This document shows positions 11,721-24,362 of a stretch of DNA of 64,000 nucleotides, piece after piece. The stretch comes from Gymnothorax reevesii (Eukaryota; Chordata; Actinopteri; Anguilliformes; Muraenidae). A program made the position numbers and the translations under genes. The stretch is from NCBI GenBank assembly GCA_029721435.1, contig CM056583.1, forward strand, positions 49,455,620 to 49,519,619. The letters run 5' to 3'. Position 1 is the stretch's first letter. Each line of letters starts with the position of its first letter. Under the pieces are notes generated by a model. That model was not told the origin of the DNA and ran no database searches. It was given only the letters and a program-made list of their open reading frames with translations.

Positions 11721-14700
11721 GATCTACTTGTAGCCATTGTCTGGTTTATGAAGGTCTACTAGAATCTGTAATTTCTGAATGTCATATAATCTTGTTTTCT
11801 TCGTTGTGCTGGATGACAGAGATTTTACTTGTGTTTTACATTATTTTTATCCTCTAGCAAATCAGGAAGTAATGCAATGAAATGATACAAGTTTTTTTTT
11901 TAATTATTATTAGATGTATTTTCAGTGAGTTAAACACCATTCCTGGTGCAAATTTGGTATAGAATTTGGTATGAAATTTTGATAAGGAGGAATTAGATTT
12001 TTTTTTATGATACAACTGAATAATTTTGGTAATAAAATACAGTATTTCTCGCATATTGGCAGTTTGAGTTTGTCTGTGGTTTTTTTTTTTTTTTACTGCA
12101 TCTTTTGTGCAAATCCTAAAAGCTTATTCTTTTGTCTTACTGCATCCAAAAGCTTAGTCTTTATGTGGTAGCAAGCCCACTGCACGAGACGGGGTTTATT
12201 GTTTCTGGGACCCATGCGCCGTCACCAGTTTACAGCAATTGGTGTAGCAGTTCCTTAAAGTTCTGAGCAAAACACTGCAATTTTGGGCAGGGCACAGTTT
12301 TTTTTATTTTTTTTTGGGCAGTGCAGTATTTCAGCTGAGACTGGGGCATAGCACAGAATGATCTGGAATGCAGGATGAGCTAGCCCTTTCTACTGGAATG
12401 TATTTTAGTCCCAGATATCATCTGTGGGAAATATGGCAACAAAATAAGAGATTTACTTGTGACTGTGTGTGCATGTGGAGAAGGCAGAGAGAGACTGAGA
12501 GTGTGATGTAGAGAGGGATTGTCTTGACACAGTTTGCTTTTAATTATGCAACTTTTTGATGTAGCATGAAAATTTTTACGCTCATTTAACTCTGTCCTTT
12601 CGGCACTAGCAAATCCAGGTCTAATATGACCAGCAAGAAAGGTTATAAAACTTTCCGCGGTCATATTTAATATTTAATTGGATTATTTTGTGTTGCACAC
12701 CAAAAATTAGCTGAGAAACTGTTCAAGAAGATTCCAAGTACTAATGTTCGGCTATCATAGAAGTAGTTCAACTCCTTAAAGCACATAATGTGATTTCTTG
12801 GAAAAATCCTTTGTTTATGATTGCTCGCCCACTGCGAACTTGGTGCATGCATTGCAACCCATTTCATTTTCACTCGCCATCACTCAAAAAAAACATTGAT
12901 CTAAGTGACACAGAAATGGTACCTGCAGTGGATTCTGAGGAACAGTTGGACCTAAATAGTAGTCCGGAAGAGTTTCCTAGTGAAAATTTTTCAGAATGGA
13001 GTGATATTTCGTCAGGTGATGAACCGCTTAGGACATTAAAAATAAAATATTCCAATTTTTTTTTCTCTGCAGAAGTGTTTTTCCTGAGCTATTTTGTCCT
13101 CATGTAGGCCAACGTGAAAAGAACTAAGCAACACCGCCGATTTATGGGTTGAACACGTAACACGTGTGTGTTGTTATGGAGACTTTTTTTTTTTTTTTTT
13201 TTAAGCATTCACCACTTCCAGCCTCTGAAATAAGATGTTTTGTATTGCCTCTATCCAAGAGGAAAACTGTTTGTGATCTCACCAGACGTGAGATCCTCGG
13301 GCATAATGGTCACACCTGCTTCTGTCCTGGATCACTGCAGGTTGTGTGCAGTTTTCCATCTTAGTGGACATCTCTGTGTGCTGGCTGTTAATTTCTGCCA
13401 GCAGCAAATATACTTGCTGCAGTTGAGTGATGGCTGTAATAGAGGAAGAAGACACCAATGTCACCTTTGCACTCTCTTCCATCACTGAGGGACACAGAGG
13501 GATGATTGCTGTATTGGCAGGTGGTTGACACTTACACTTTTGTAAAGGCAGTCTCTCACAATGGCTCTAACCTTGGAGATATGGGAGGTCCTCCATAGTG
13601 ACATGGACAACGTATAGGAAACTGCTATCTCTTATTTACTGCCTGGATCTGGTCTTGAGTCATTGTTGTAGAGAAGATTCTTTTCTAGAAATCTTGCGTC
13701 TGATACGGGCTGTGCAGAGACCTCCAACCACACCTCAGGGAGACTTGGCATATTTGGAGGTCTGGGAAACAATTAAATAAGGACTATTCAGTCCTGGCCA
13801 TGTTGGACATGATTGATTTGTCCCGGAATGAATCATGTCTTAAGCACACATCTACTGTTCGAAATGAGTGGTCATCCGGTGGTCTAGACCACCTGAAATG
13901 GATCCGGACAACTTAAACTGCTCACGAGGTTGTCAGTTTGAAAACTAAACATCCTGGCAGTTTTTTCTAATTTGAATTTGTCCAAATTTTATTTACTTCC
14001 CTCTACAATGGATGCGACCATTTTGGTGATAAGTAAGGCTTACTGCACATTACTTTCGCACATCTCGTACTGGTGAGAACTTGTCTTATTTTTTAATGAC
14101 GTACCACGGCAAACAATGATGTAGATATAGATCACAGCACGTACTTCAATTCAGGCTTGGGCGATCTAGTCGAGGAAAATTTGTGGCTCGAACGAGCAGG
14201 ATGTAACCATAAACACCCTAAGGGAATTTAGATTGGAAAATGTGACAATAAGCGTCTTCCTTTTTGGTGAATTCTTTGTGCTCATATTATATGCGTTAAC
14301 GTATTGTATGCATATTCGGAGTCAATCAAAATTACTGCTGCGAGTGAAGCGGTTGGCTCTCTTCTAGCTTGAAATGTCACTACTTGTTGGCACAGAGAGG
14401 TAAATTACCTGAAATTGTACAGCCTGATATAAAATGTCATAAGTATTCATTTATGATTGGTAATCCAATGCCCCTAGGAGGCGGGAATCTTTAGGTTGCA
14501 TTTTGGCTACGTCGTTCTCAACTACATGCAGTCTGTATATCTCCAACTCGTCCCAAGCCATGTCAAATAGTTTGGCTCTGTTCTTGCTTGTCATATAGCA
14601 GGCTAATGCCGAGTCCGTTAAGAAAGGGAAATGCAGTGTCAAGAAGACCAGTCTTTGCCGGAGATTGAGATGGAAGACCGGCCTCAGAAATATTAAAGAA

Positions 14701-15499
14701 ACAGCACGCTAATGAACCGAGCTCCTGAGTTGCAGGAGAATGGTTTTGGTTAAAAGTTGATAAGCTTGGCAGGATAATTTATCGTCTTATATTTTATTGC
14801 GTTGTTCTGAATATCACCTATAGGACAAGTTGAAGCATGTTATCCACAATATTCCTAAAAAAATGGGTATTTTTACATAAAAATGCTCTATTTGGTACCT
14901 GACTTTTCCACTTCTTGTTGGCACTGCAGCCATATTGATGATAATTGTGGGCTCAAACTTCGGGTTTTTCTGTTACACGTATATGGAAACCATTCAATTC
15001 ATGCAATTCTGAGATGTTAACTCCACTACCAGTGCCACTCTCTCAGAATATGGCTCTTAAAAATGCACAGATGTGTACATTGGTTAGGACTTTGTATTTC
15101 AAGTTTAAACTTGAACGTGCAATATTGTAGGTTGACACGATGATGCCAGAACCCTGCTTTATAGGGAGTGAACACAGATGGGGAGACGATGCCCAAAGCT
15201 TTTACCCGTTCTGTTTCTTCCTGCATCCATTTACCTCTAATTACAAAGTGAAACTATAGGATCAGTGAATCAGTGGCGCTGCACAGACCCTAATTCTTTG
15301 GCAATTCATACGATGCAGAGTGTCGCTTGCTGCTCATGTGAAATGACTCAGAACTGACAGTTCATGGCACATCAGCGAGCTGTGTTAGGTGAGCGGGCAG
15401 CTATATTTTCCCCTTGCATGTAGCCGTGCCAGGGTTCCGCCATGCCTAATGAGGGTTATCTTGCAATCCTGGAGTTCACTGACTGCTTTGTACACCCAG

Positions 15500-15623
15500 G
15501 CAACAAGAGGAGAAGGTTCACCTGGCGAGGAAGAGCTTGGAAGAAGCGCTGATGGCAGATGGTTTGGCGCGGGCCGCCGAACTGACCAGGGACACAAGTG
15601 CAGAGGGCAAAGCCAGCGCGTAG
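15500..15623 (+). CDS. mbd2: mbd2 last coding exon (p66-binding coiled coil and C-terminus)
   Basis: After the AG at 15498-15499 the exon reads R-QQEEKVHLARKSLEEALMA and continues DGLARAAELTRDTSAEGKASA to TAG at 15621-15623. EEALMAD is the diagnostic end of the MBD2/MBD3 coiled coil, which forms an antiparallel coiled coil with GATAD2A/B and brings CHD4 into NuRD. Compared with the usual VQQVRKKL core, VHLARKSL keeps some heptad hydrophobics but changes polar positions. The tail has neither the acidic MBD2 ending nor the Asp/Glu-rich MBD3 tail that I know from mammals. The exon would continue as UTR to a candidate donor GTGAGA at 15636. No disruption is seen, so this is taken as a working gene. 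Confidence 0.92.
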
Positions 15624-15635
15624 GAGCTGCAGGAG
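15624..15635 (+). other. mbd2: mbd2 3'-UTR start in last coding exon
   Basis: Twelve bases lie between the stop codon and the candidate donor AGGAG|GTGAGA at 15636. A junction this close to the stop is inside the roughly 50-nt limit and would not normally trigger nonsense-mediated decay. Confidence 0.6.
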
Positions 15636-16088
15636 GTGAGACGTTTTCACAAAACGGAAGTTGTATGGGTTCTGTCACCCTCCCTGATCCTGAATCAGTA
15701 TGATTCCATTTCACACAATGGGCAAAGTCCAGGACATGGTCAGGAAAAAGTATTTAAGATCAGTTTTAGTCTGAATTAAACCTTTCGTGGTCTCTAGAAT
15801 ATTAACCCCATAAAAACCTATGGACTTATATATGTGTCCGTCAAAAGCAGCTGCTGTATTCTGACCTCTGGAAATTCAGGCATATTTTGAATTCTAGTGA
15901 AGATCCCAAAGTTTCCAACAATCCCATAGATTTTCTGTTGAATTACTAGGAAATCTGAGTATAATGATGTAGGAGATTGAGATATTTTCCATTTGATATA
16001 ATGCTGTGGCCCTGAAAACATGGCATCCTGGGTTTGAATATTTCATTCAGTATTAGTGTGATGTTATTACACTAATAACATAGTGTAT

Positions 16089-16103
16089 GGGGGGGGGGGG
16101 GGG
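16089..16103 (+). repeat. 15-bp G homopolymer
   Basis: An uninterrupted run of 15 G. Homopolymers of this length are prone to length errors in sequencing. Confidence 0.9.
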
Positions 16104-18499
16104 TCTGGCTTTTTCTGACATTTGAACCTATGCAGGCAGAAAAAATAGAGTTTAAAGATGAAGAGACATTTCTGCTAAATATTAGTTTAATCATATCTAC
16201 AGTCTAATTGGTCAATAAAAATGTGATCACTTAAATGTTGGAACTAAAGTTTATTGCTTTCGCTGTCCTTGGGTCATTTGTTTTTCCAAAGCAACTGAGT
16301 TGTTGATGATGTCATACTGAGAACAACAAAGCCAGTGATGTCATAACGCATTTTAGACCATGTTATCAAATTGCCACAAACCTGCTCATGCAACACATCC
16401 TCTTAATGGGAAGAAACTGCCAAAAGCTCATGAAAACCTTTTACCTAGTCAAAATACCATTCAAGCACCAATCAACTAATGAGCATGTAGCAAAACGTGA
16501 AATAAAACAATATCAGAGTGCAGTCGCATATTCGGTGCTAGCGATTCTGCTAAATTTGTGGTATGGAGACAAATGATGCAACAAATGAAAGAGGAAAGTC
16601 CATAGATTCCAACGATTTAAGACTCGTCACTGCAGGTCAATGCCAGACTTAAAAGCACTCAAAGAACAGCAGGCATACACTTCTCATTTATGTTGGATCC
16701 TTTTATTTACTCTCAGTAAGACTTCACACTTCCGTGGTCTGTGATTTGACCTTTTAAAGTACAAACTCCCCAATAAAGATGCTATTGGTGGAAATTTTTT
16801 CCGAAATTTTGGTCAATTGTTATCTCAATGGGTCAAGCTTTATTAGCGAGTGGGATAATTTTAGATGAAATGTCAGTTCACCTCTAAGTGATTGACTATT
16901 CTCAACTCATTTGCTGCCTGGAAACAAGTCTTCCTTTTCATGACCATTCTCTTTTAATGTTTTTTTTTTTTTAGATTTAGTTTCAGTGGTTAAAACTGCC
17001 ATTAAAGGAATTCATTAAATTGTTTCAATTGGCTAAATTCAGCCTTATTATCAAGGCGATTTGATGTAGAGCGTTGGGCATCCAAGCACGCTCGTTTTAA
17101 CGTCCATATGTCATATCAGCCGGATATTGAATTGCATGCAAACATGAAGTAAAATTGTGCGTGTATGCGTGCGTTTGCCCAACTTTTTGCATGACGTTGA
17201 AATGGGCTTGAACTACCTGAATTTTAAGGCTTTGTGTAAGTGTGGGTGTGCCCTTCAGTCAGAGCAGACATTTTGGACAAACGAGCCTCGCACAGGCAGC
17301 CCCTGCATTAATGACGCTCCTCATGAAATATTCAGCTGCTCGTTTTTCAGCCTCGGCCAGCTGAGGTCAGAGGGCGGCATCGAGCTAAGCAGATCCTTGC
17401 CGGATTGGTGGGAATTTCTTTTCTCATTAATGGTTAAAGGGAATTAATAGTTCATACAGGCTGCTGCCGCACACTTTGCGATGAACAGGGAATCCAAAGG
17501 GGGCCATTGGCAGTTTAACTGTTGCCTGTCTTAAATATCTCCGTACACCCTCCATTATGAAAACGTATTACAGCCTTCATTAAAATTCCCAGGTTCTTTA
17601 TGAACGCTGATATGCTGCACTGTCTCTCTGATTGAAAAGCACTGGTGCACACCAGGAGTAAATTTGGCTGAGCCATCATTTTCCAACTAATAATTTCATT
17701 GGTATCAGCTAGTGAGCCAAGTTTTTCTGTGTTCTTATCTTCATATTGTCTGTGCTGTTGTAGCTGTTCCTGATTTCAGAATTGGCAGTTATAAAACTGT
17801 TCATGCTCACATTACTTGAATTTATTTGACTGATATCCTTATATGAAGTAGATACTTTGAAGCAAATAAAGGGAAGATGGAAATAAAACAACATTTTGGT
17901 ACACATTATCAAGCACAAGTACTGAAATTTTTAATTCTATTCCTGCAAGAAGTTAGAAGGGTTCTCCTTAGAAGGGTTTGACCTGTGCAGTCTCATAGCC
18001 TTTGGGATAACGGTACATTTGTGTTGATTGCCAGTTGCAGGTAATTTCTATGTAATAGCAGTGTGCTAACGGTCTAAACAAGTCTTAAATAATCCCCGAT
18101 GGCCCCGTGTTTGACCCCATAGCTCTACTGTAAACCCTTGCTGGATTTATAGGCCTTGACTGGGTATAGTTCAGCTGAGAGTGTCGCGTCCGCAAGCTTT
18201 TTAACCCACACAATGGCTCTCAAGTGCATTTCCAACTGGCAAGTCTGCTCTTTCTCCCCCAATGTGACAAATGATTACACATGCTGCAATTCTTCCTGAG
18301 AGTGGGGAGCACAGCCAGGAAATGGCACATGGCTGCTCATCCTTTTGATGAACTGCTTTTAAGAAAAAATGATCCATTAAAAAAAAATCCCTCTATTCTG
18401 CTATTTCACTGTAAGTGAAATAGCAGAACATACCTGAATGTAAATCCTCTGTTGAGCAAATCAAGGCGGGAGTGGGATGAGCCAGCTGTGGAGGTGTGT

Positions 18500-18520
18500 G
18501 GGTTGGGGGGGTTGGGGGGG
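18500..18520 (+). repeat. G-tract cluster, possible G-quadruplex
   Basis: Three tracts of 3, 7 and 7 guanines are separated by TT. A 7-G tract can supply two G3 runs, so four runs are available. A similar pair lies at 20693-20707. Formation is inferred, not shown. Confidence 0.4.
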
Positions 18521-20905
18521 TGCAGGATTCCTCCTCCTCCATCTTGCCAAAACTGCTGTATGGCCAGCCTGTGGGAGTCGCTCTGTGTTTCGCTGAAGGC
18601 ACACACTCATCTATCTGTCCAAACCACATTTCACCCCTGCTATTCCCGCCTGATTCTCTGCCAGCCTCGGCCTTTGGGTGTTCCTTTTTTTAACATTTGG
18701 GCGTTAAGGTCCACGCTTTACCAGGCGAGTCTTTTGTATGGATTATATTGCCCTCTGGGTTGCTTTCCTGTGGAGTGTTGACAAAGGTTGATTTTTTTTT
18801 CCTTTTTTTTTTTCCCTACCTGCTATAAAACTGGAAAATTTGGATTCAAACCATTTATTTGTTTGTAAACCATTGAGGCAAATGATTTTCATACTATAGG
18901 TTCAACATAGTATAACATTGTTGCAAAGAATAACCCGGGGGGGTTGAATTCTTCATAATCATGTTCACATTAGTGCTTTATCACTTAATTGCTACGAAGG
19001 ATGATTTAAGGCTATACTTCATAGGCACGCTTAATTAGAACATGTTTAGACATGGGGCATTAGAGGTTTCAAAGCAATTTAAAAAGTGATAAGACCCTCC
19101 TCAAGAAATTAAAAAGGCATTCTCCGAATGGGCTCAGATTCTGCCTCTGGGGTCCATTTGCTGGAATATCATTAGTTGCTGCATTATTCTAAATTTTAAT
19201 TTCTGCAGTCACCTCAGAAGGAATTAACAATATTTCTATATGATTCTTTTGACATGCAGTTGTGTCCAGAAACGGCACAGCCCCTTTAAAGCTTTAGCTT
19301 CATCGTCTAACTTTGCTGCAAACCTGTATCTGCTGGGACTTTCCATGATGGATGCTGTTGACTCTGTCTGAAATGGCCATCGTGATGTTAAAATCAAGCA
19401 GCAACCGCCTCATGGAACCCAACATGCAGCAAAGCCATTTTTCATCAAGACCATGGCATTGTGTTGGACCATCTGTTTGGACTTTAATTTTCTTTCTACC
19501 TCAGCTAGTCAGTAGTGCTGTGAATCCTAATATTTTTGGCCTTAGTTCTTCTGAAGGATGAATTTTGGTATTGGTACACATATTTAAATGTTATGCTTGC
19601 AAACGGCTATTATAAATGTGGCTGCTTGTATTTGTACATTATCCTCGAAGTACGAAGGAAATCAAAAAAATGCTTGTTTTTATGCAAGTTTTCTTTAAAA
19701 TGTATTGCATAGGTTTGTCTATATTACATGAGTCTTTTTAGCTCGTCTGTCGGAGAATAGCTGATGCTAATATTTGAATCCCTAAGTAATCACCACATTC
19801 TGCTCCTGAATGCTGCTTCTAAGCATGTATAATTAATTCTCTCACTGCAGGCAAACATGAAAATTGTGGGCCAGTTGTTTTAATTATTCCGAATGAGCGT
19901 TTTGTCAGCGCCATGGTGAAGTAAGAGGTGTCAGTCCTCCTAATGGAGGCACTGAATATTTGCATAATGCTTTCCCCTTGATGGGGGGGGGGGGGCTCTT
20001 CCAATGGTTTATTTGCAGTTTCGTCACTTGTGTGTAATTTCCGAGGGGATTAAAGGCACTTTAAGACCATCGTAATGAGTGCATCGTAGTGTCAACAAGT
20101 AATTTATGATCAAGTGCTTTGTGCAGTAATTTATGTATTTTCGCCATTCTTAATGAGCCCGGTTGATGAATAGTGATTAGGGAATACACTTGGTAATGAC
20201 GGAGAAGGCCTCGGTTTGTGAAGAGTTTGTAAGGCCAGTGGGAAAGACATCGGGCGGTTAAAGGGAAAGGGCTGGAAAGGGGATGCTGGGACCCCAGACT
20301 GGAGGTCCGAGCCTCTCTCCTGATGGAGAAACATGCCCATCCGGCATGTGCTGGGCGATCTGAAAGGCTTGTTCCTCAGGGGTTTAAGCCCTCATGGAGA
20401 CCATTTCCATCAGACAGGCCGCTGGCAAGGCTCTGGAGAGAAAGCCTGGCTCACAGCAAAACGGGTCAGGGAGAGTTCAAGTCCTCCCAGCATCCCCTTG
20501 CTCCAGTAATACCCTTTCATTTCATGTCATCTACAACCACCAAATCTTTATTGATTTTTTATTTTTTTTTTTTTGCCTTAGTTCTTATTTCTGAACTTAA
20601 TGGTGAGTGGTGTTTCAGACTGCATGTATGGACTGGGCTGTCATTGTTGGTTAACCTTGTTTTTGATTTATGAATATGCATTTTGGTTTTTTGGGGGGGT
20701 GGGGGGGCTCTTGGCCTTGTACTTTTCAAAGATTTTCAGGGGAATATTTGTTGAGAAAGTGTAACCATATTGGCTGGTTGTGACTGACTGTAAATTTAAT
20801 GCTGAATTTTGCTCTTGGTACATGTAAATGCCTTGTAGCCTAATGGGGTTTTTTTCCATCATCGGTTGCTTGTTTATTGATGGTTGATTTTCATTTTCTT
20901 CACAG

Positions 20906-21420
20906 GAGCTGATTGTTTTTGCACCAGATGCAGGTCCAGATTGAACACGGTAGCGAACATGGAGATCTTGTCATCGGTCTGCTTTGAAAGCTGACCAGAC
21001 CCAGGCACAATTTGATACCTTCAAATTAATAGCGAAAAACCAAGGCTTTTTTGACTATAATATTTTTTTGATGTACATATCTATATATAATTTCAGAACA
21101 ATGCTTATTTTGTTTCCAAATTTTGAATTTAAATATTCTTTTTTTATAAAGGCTAATATTAAGCAATACTATTTGAACTTCTGGAAACTTCTCAAGTCAG
21201 GTTGCAATCTGCTGGATTTGTATTGCTAACTGTTTTTATTTTTGTTTTTGGTTTTGTTGGTTGAAAGGGATGTGTCATTTTCAGGGTTTGTAACAGATAA
21301 TTAATTCATTCTCTGAACATAAATGGAAATCGCTTATTTAAGAAAAAAATTTTATACCTTCAGAGAAAATACTTGTAAATTCTTGCATCACTTAGAGTAA
21401 ATAAATGATTATATTCATTT
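20906..21420 (+). other. mbd2: mbd2 terminal 3'-UTR exon
   Basis: The exon starts after a good acceptor (TTTTCTTCACAG). Two stretches resemble the mammalian MBD2 3' UTR as I remember it: TTTTTTGATGTACATATCTA near 21063 followed by GCTTATTTTGTTT, and the end AATAAATGATTATATTCA at 21400. This match is from memory and should be aligned. The poly(A) signal lies at 21400, and cleavage is expected about 15-20 bases later, before a T/G-rich tract (21421-21447). The exon has no long ORF. Confidence 0.7.
21400..21405 (+). terminator. mbd2: poly(A) signal of mbd2
   Basis: Canonical AATAAA, followed within 20-40 bases by a GTTTGATCTTGTTTTCTGTT-type downstream element. Confidence 0.7.
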
Positions 21421-21713
21421 GCGTTTGATCTTGTTTTCTGTTTCCCACAAGAGTCACGTTTGTTAATCCAACTGTGCAAAATTCATTAACACTCTGGACT
21501 GCACACTGCCTCATCAAGCACACTTTTTTCAGTAAAAAGCAATTTAATCTGTTTCATGTGCAACAGTAGTTCTGTTGTGATGCAATCTTTACTTATCAGA
21601 AAAGCTGTTCGCTAAAAAATTAGGCTTAGTTCAACAAAGTTTGATCCAAATTTTTAATTGGATCAACATACACGTGCAGAAAAATGAACTAATTTGGTTG
21701 AATGGGTCCTGAA
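21421..21713. other. Intergenic, between mbd2 and the Kolobok-like element
   Basis: AT-rich sequence downstream of the mbd2 poly(A) site. I see nothing I can name in it. Confidence 0.6.
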
Positions 21714-21839
21714 TTAAAGGGGTATTTTGCATTTGTGTTTTAAAAATAATTTCAAAAGAGAACTGGGTATATGAAGAAGCTCTGTTTGCATGTGATGGCG
21801 TGATTCAATGTAATCTGAAATATTTCTGCATTGTCATTA

Positions 21840-21925
21840 GGCTTGGGCAATATCCAAAATTAAATATCTCGATTTTGTACCGCCCAAATATCGCGATAGA
21901 CGATATTATCATCTGGGGGGGGATT
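21840..21925. repeat. hAT-like end fragment
   Basis: AGGCTTGGGCAATATCC and later GATATTATCATC with ATATCGCGATAGACGATATT resemble the TAGGGTTGGGCGATATG ends of fish hAT elements. A partner end was not found. Confidence 0.35.
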
Positions 21926-22204
21926 AGATATTTCTAATACATATTAGAAATGTTATGATGTTGGTTGTCCATGCTCAACCTCTGAAAAGTTTCTAAACAT
22001 AAGATACAGGGGTTTTGCCGTAATCAAAGAACGTGATTTCGTGAACGTGATTTCCTCTTTGAACGGCTCCTCCTGAGATCTTCAGGAGATCTGAACCTGA
22101 CGTCAGGTTGTGCTGTCCAATTAATACAGACCTAGCCAGAGCAAACCACGATACTGGACCTGCCCACACCGGAAGCTAGTCTAGCAGACACGGCAGATCA
22201 TACT

Positions 22205-22480
22205 ATGTCTTGGTATCGTCTACACTTTTGGAAATGCAAAAGAAGAACCACAGATCATTTGAGGTGCAGTTTTGTCAGTATCTCTCCAAAAGCTGCTTGT
22301 CTGTTTACTTTTGGACGCAAAGAAAAACAATTATTTCTTTTCAAAAAGACGATACCACCAGAAATCAGTGGGTGGCTTTTTTTGTTTGCTGGCAGCAAAC
22401 GGCCACGACCAAAGGGAACTTTAGCGGCTTGTGCTCAGCATTTCACCAAAGACAGTTCTGTTAATAAAGGAATGTTTTGT
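22205..22480 (+). pseudogene. THAP-domain relic (transposase-derived)
   Basis: The frame from 22205 ends with CAQHFTKDSSVNKGMFC. Its C-x2-H (Cys at 22430, His at 22439) followed by HFTKDS-N is the second zinc-ligand pair and following loop of a THAP domain. Upstream, another frame reads LFLFKKDD-type and NQWVAFF, the phenylalanine/tryptophan part of the domain, so at least one frameshift separates the two halves. The first CxxC pair is not clear. It is probably the N-terminus of the transposase of the surrounding TTAA element; a THAP9 or P-type origin is possible. Confidence 0.5.
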
Positions 22481-23034
22481 TAATAAATTCAACACTGGAT
22501 AAGTGTTTCAACTGCTTCTCAAACCTGAAGCAACTGTATTGATCAAGCGCTCGGAGCCACAAGCTGTAAGTAACGATATAACCGCAAATAATATAAGTGA
22601 AGCTAACGTGTTACAGGTGGCTACTGGCTAGCAGGACGCTAACGAGTAACGATAGTAACTGGCCTCAAGCACAAGCTTCCTAAAATATCTGAAGATAAAT
22701 CCTGGATCGGTTGTGACTGTCCGTCACTCACAGACACAGAAGCTGTAAGTTGCTTTTACTGCATAAGCCAACCTGATGTGATAGCCAGTTGATTGTGGCT
22801 GTAGCACTGCAGCTAACATAACCAAGTAACTGTTGCTAATGTTTGTGTCCTAAATATGCAAGAGTGATATCAGGGGAAAGTCTACAGAAGGTGTGTGAAC
22901 ATAAACCTCATTTGAAGCTAACTTTTTATACTGGTTTGTAATTTCGATGCTTAGTACAACTGTCCTCGGTAACGGAACTTGCTGTCTGTAAAACCTGTAT
23001 TGCAAGGGTTTGTCTCTCTGTTTGTTATGAATGC

Positions 23035-23665
23035 TCGATTACCAGCTACAGCATGTTTCGCGTGCCGTGCTAATTAAAAATAGTCCTGGTTAACTTATAT
23101 GCAATAATTCTGTTAGGTATGCTTGTGTTACTTTGGTAAGCATCAATGTGACAGTTTCATCATAACGTTGCCCGATTGTAGCCACTACAGTTGAAGCTAA
23201 CCGGAGAGGTGCTGTATGTGTCCACAAAGTTGGGCTGAAAAGGCTGCAGTTAGACCAGACATAGGTTTTGCAGAGCTTGGGATACGTGTTTGGGTTTGTT
23301 TACAGCTACTTGTGATCGCTTCACTCATCCATGACTGGGATCAGCCGGATACTTTACAAATGTCTGGACAAGCTCTCTGGTGCTACCGTGAAAGCAATGC
23401 GAAATGCAGAAGCTCTACCCTGTCTGGTTTAACAAATGATTTCTCTGCTCTACCCTGACAGAATTTCATCCCCCTTTAGAAGTTGTTGTGGCTAGTAAAA
23501 ACCTGAAAAAGGCGGAGATTAAATAGGAAATTCTTTCTTGTAGAAGTGATCAATTTGCTAGCTCCTCATAAGCAACTTATCTGCACTGCACTTTACGGCC
23601 TGTAAAACCTGTATTATGTTCATTACATAACCAGAGCTCTCTCTAGCTCTTGCGTTCAATCCATT
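23035..23665 (+). repeat. Direct repeat copy 1 (period 780 bp)
   Basis: Shares long stretches with 23808-24362, for example GCCACTACAGTTGAAGCTAA at 23181 and 23961, CCTGGTTAACTTATAT, and AAAACCTGTATTATGTTCAT. Copy 1 has extra sequence in the middle relative to copy 2. Confidence 0.85.
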
Positions 23666-23807
23666 AAGCTGTTTTCACATTGGTCGCAAAACGAATTTTT
23701 TGCGAGTCAGATTGGCCTACATTCAAAGTTAACGCAAAGACGCAAATACACACGTTATGGACGCGTTAAGCAGTTCATTTTTTGCGCAACAGATTACATT
23801 CAAAGTC

Positions 23808-24362
23808 ATGACCACTTATCAGCTACTGCATGTTAGTACGCGTGCTCTGCTAATTAAAAATGCTCCTGGTTAACTTATATTCAGCAATTCTGATCGGTAT
23901 GCTTGCGTTACTTCGGTAAGCATCAATGTGACAGTTTCTTCATAACGTTACTTGATTGTAGCCACTACAGTTGAAGCTAACCGGAGAGGTGCAGTTAGAC
24001 CAGACGTTTTTGCAAAGCTTGGGGTGCATTTTTAGGTGCTTAGGTGAAACAATCGCTTATCTTATCCATGACCGGGGTCAGCCTGATGGCTAGCCCAGAT
24101 ATTGGAGAAGTCTCTGATGCTACCGGTGAAAGCAATAGGGAAACACACTGGCTATAACCTGTCTGGTATAATAAATGATTTCTCTGCATTACCGTCGATT
24201 GAATATTAAATCGCCGATTGAATATAAAACTTTTTCTTGTGGAGGTGGTTGATTCGCTAGCTCCACATAAGCAACTGTTCACACAAACTGAATTTTCCGG
24301 TCTCTAAAACCTGTATTATGTTCATGACATGACCAGAGATCTGTCTACCTCTGTCTAGCTCA
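23808..24362 (+). repeat. Direct repeat copy 2 (period 780 bp)
   Basis: Second copy of the 23035-23665 unit, diverged by scattered substitutions and small indels. A partial third trace (AAAACCTGTATTGCAAGG near 22991) suggests an older array. Confidence 0.85.

Larger units (their letters stand above)
1266..15499 (+). other. mbd2: mbd2 long intron (14.2 kb), transposon-rich
   Basis: Bounded by GTGAGT at 1266 and AG at 15498-15499, phase 2. The 5' two thirds are packed with DNA transposons, listed separately. The stretches 2764-3880, 4996-7499 and 11721-15499 hold no element whose ends I can see. They contain a short GT/GC-alternating tract near 5730-5780 and poly-T runs near 12080-12095 and 13185-13202. 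Confidence 0.85.
15636..20905 (+). other. mbd2: mbd2 intron within the 3' UTR (5.3 kb, inferred)
   Basis: Inferred from donor GTGAGA at 15636 and acceptor TTCTTCACAG ending at 20905. It holds no recognised transposon with ends. It carries several unbroken G runs: 15 G at 16089-16103, three G tracts at 18500-18520, 13 G at 19983-19995, and paired 7-G tracts at 20693-20707. It also has a T-rich patch near 18790-18812. Confidence 0.6.

Noticed and set aside
12790..13107. 105-codon ORF with an acidic Ser/Glu-rich segment (SEEQLDLNSSPEE)
   Set aside because: It recalls acidic N-termini of piggyBac-type transposases, but no catalytic part or element ends follow. Too weak to call.
15389..15703. 104-codon plus-strand ORF over the last mbd2 exon
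   Set aside because: It is a shadow in the wrong frame. The spliced frame from 15500 gives the conserved MBD2 coiled coil.
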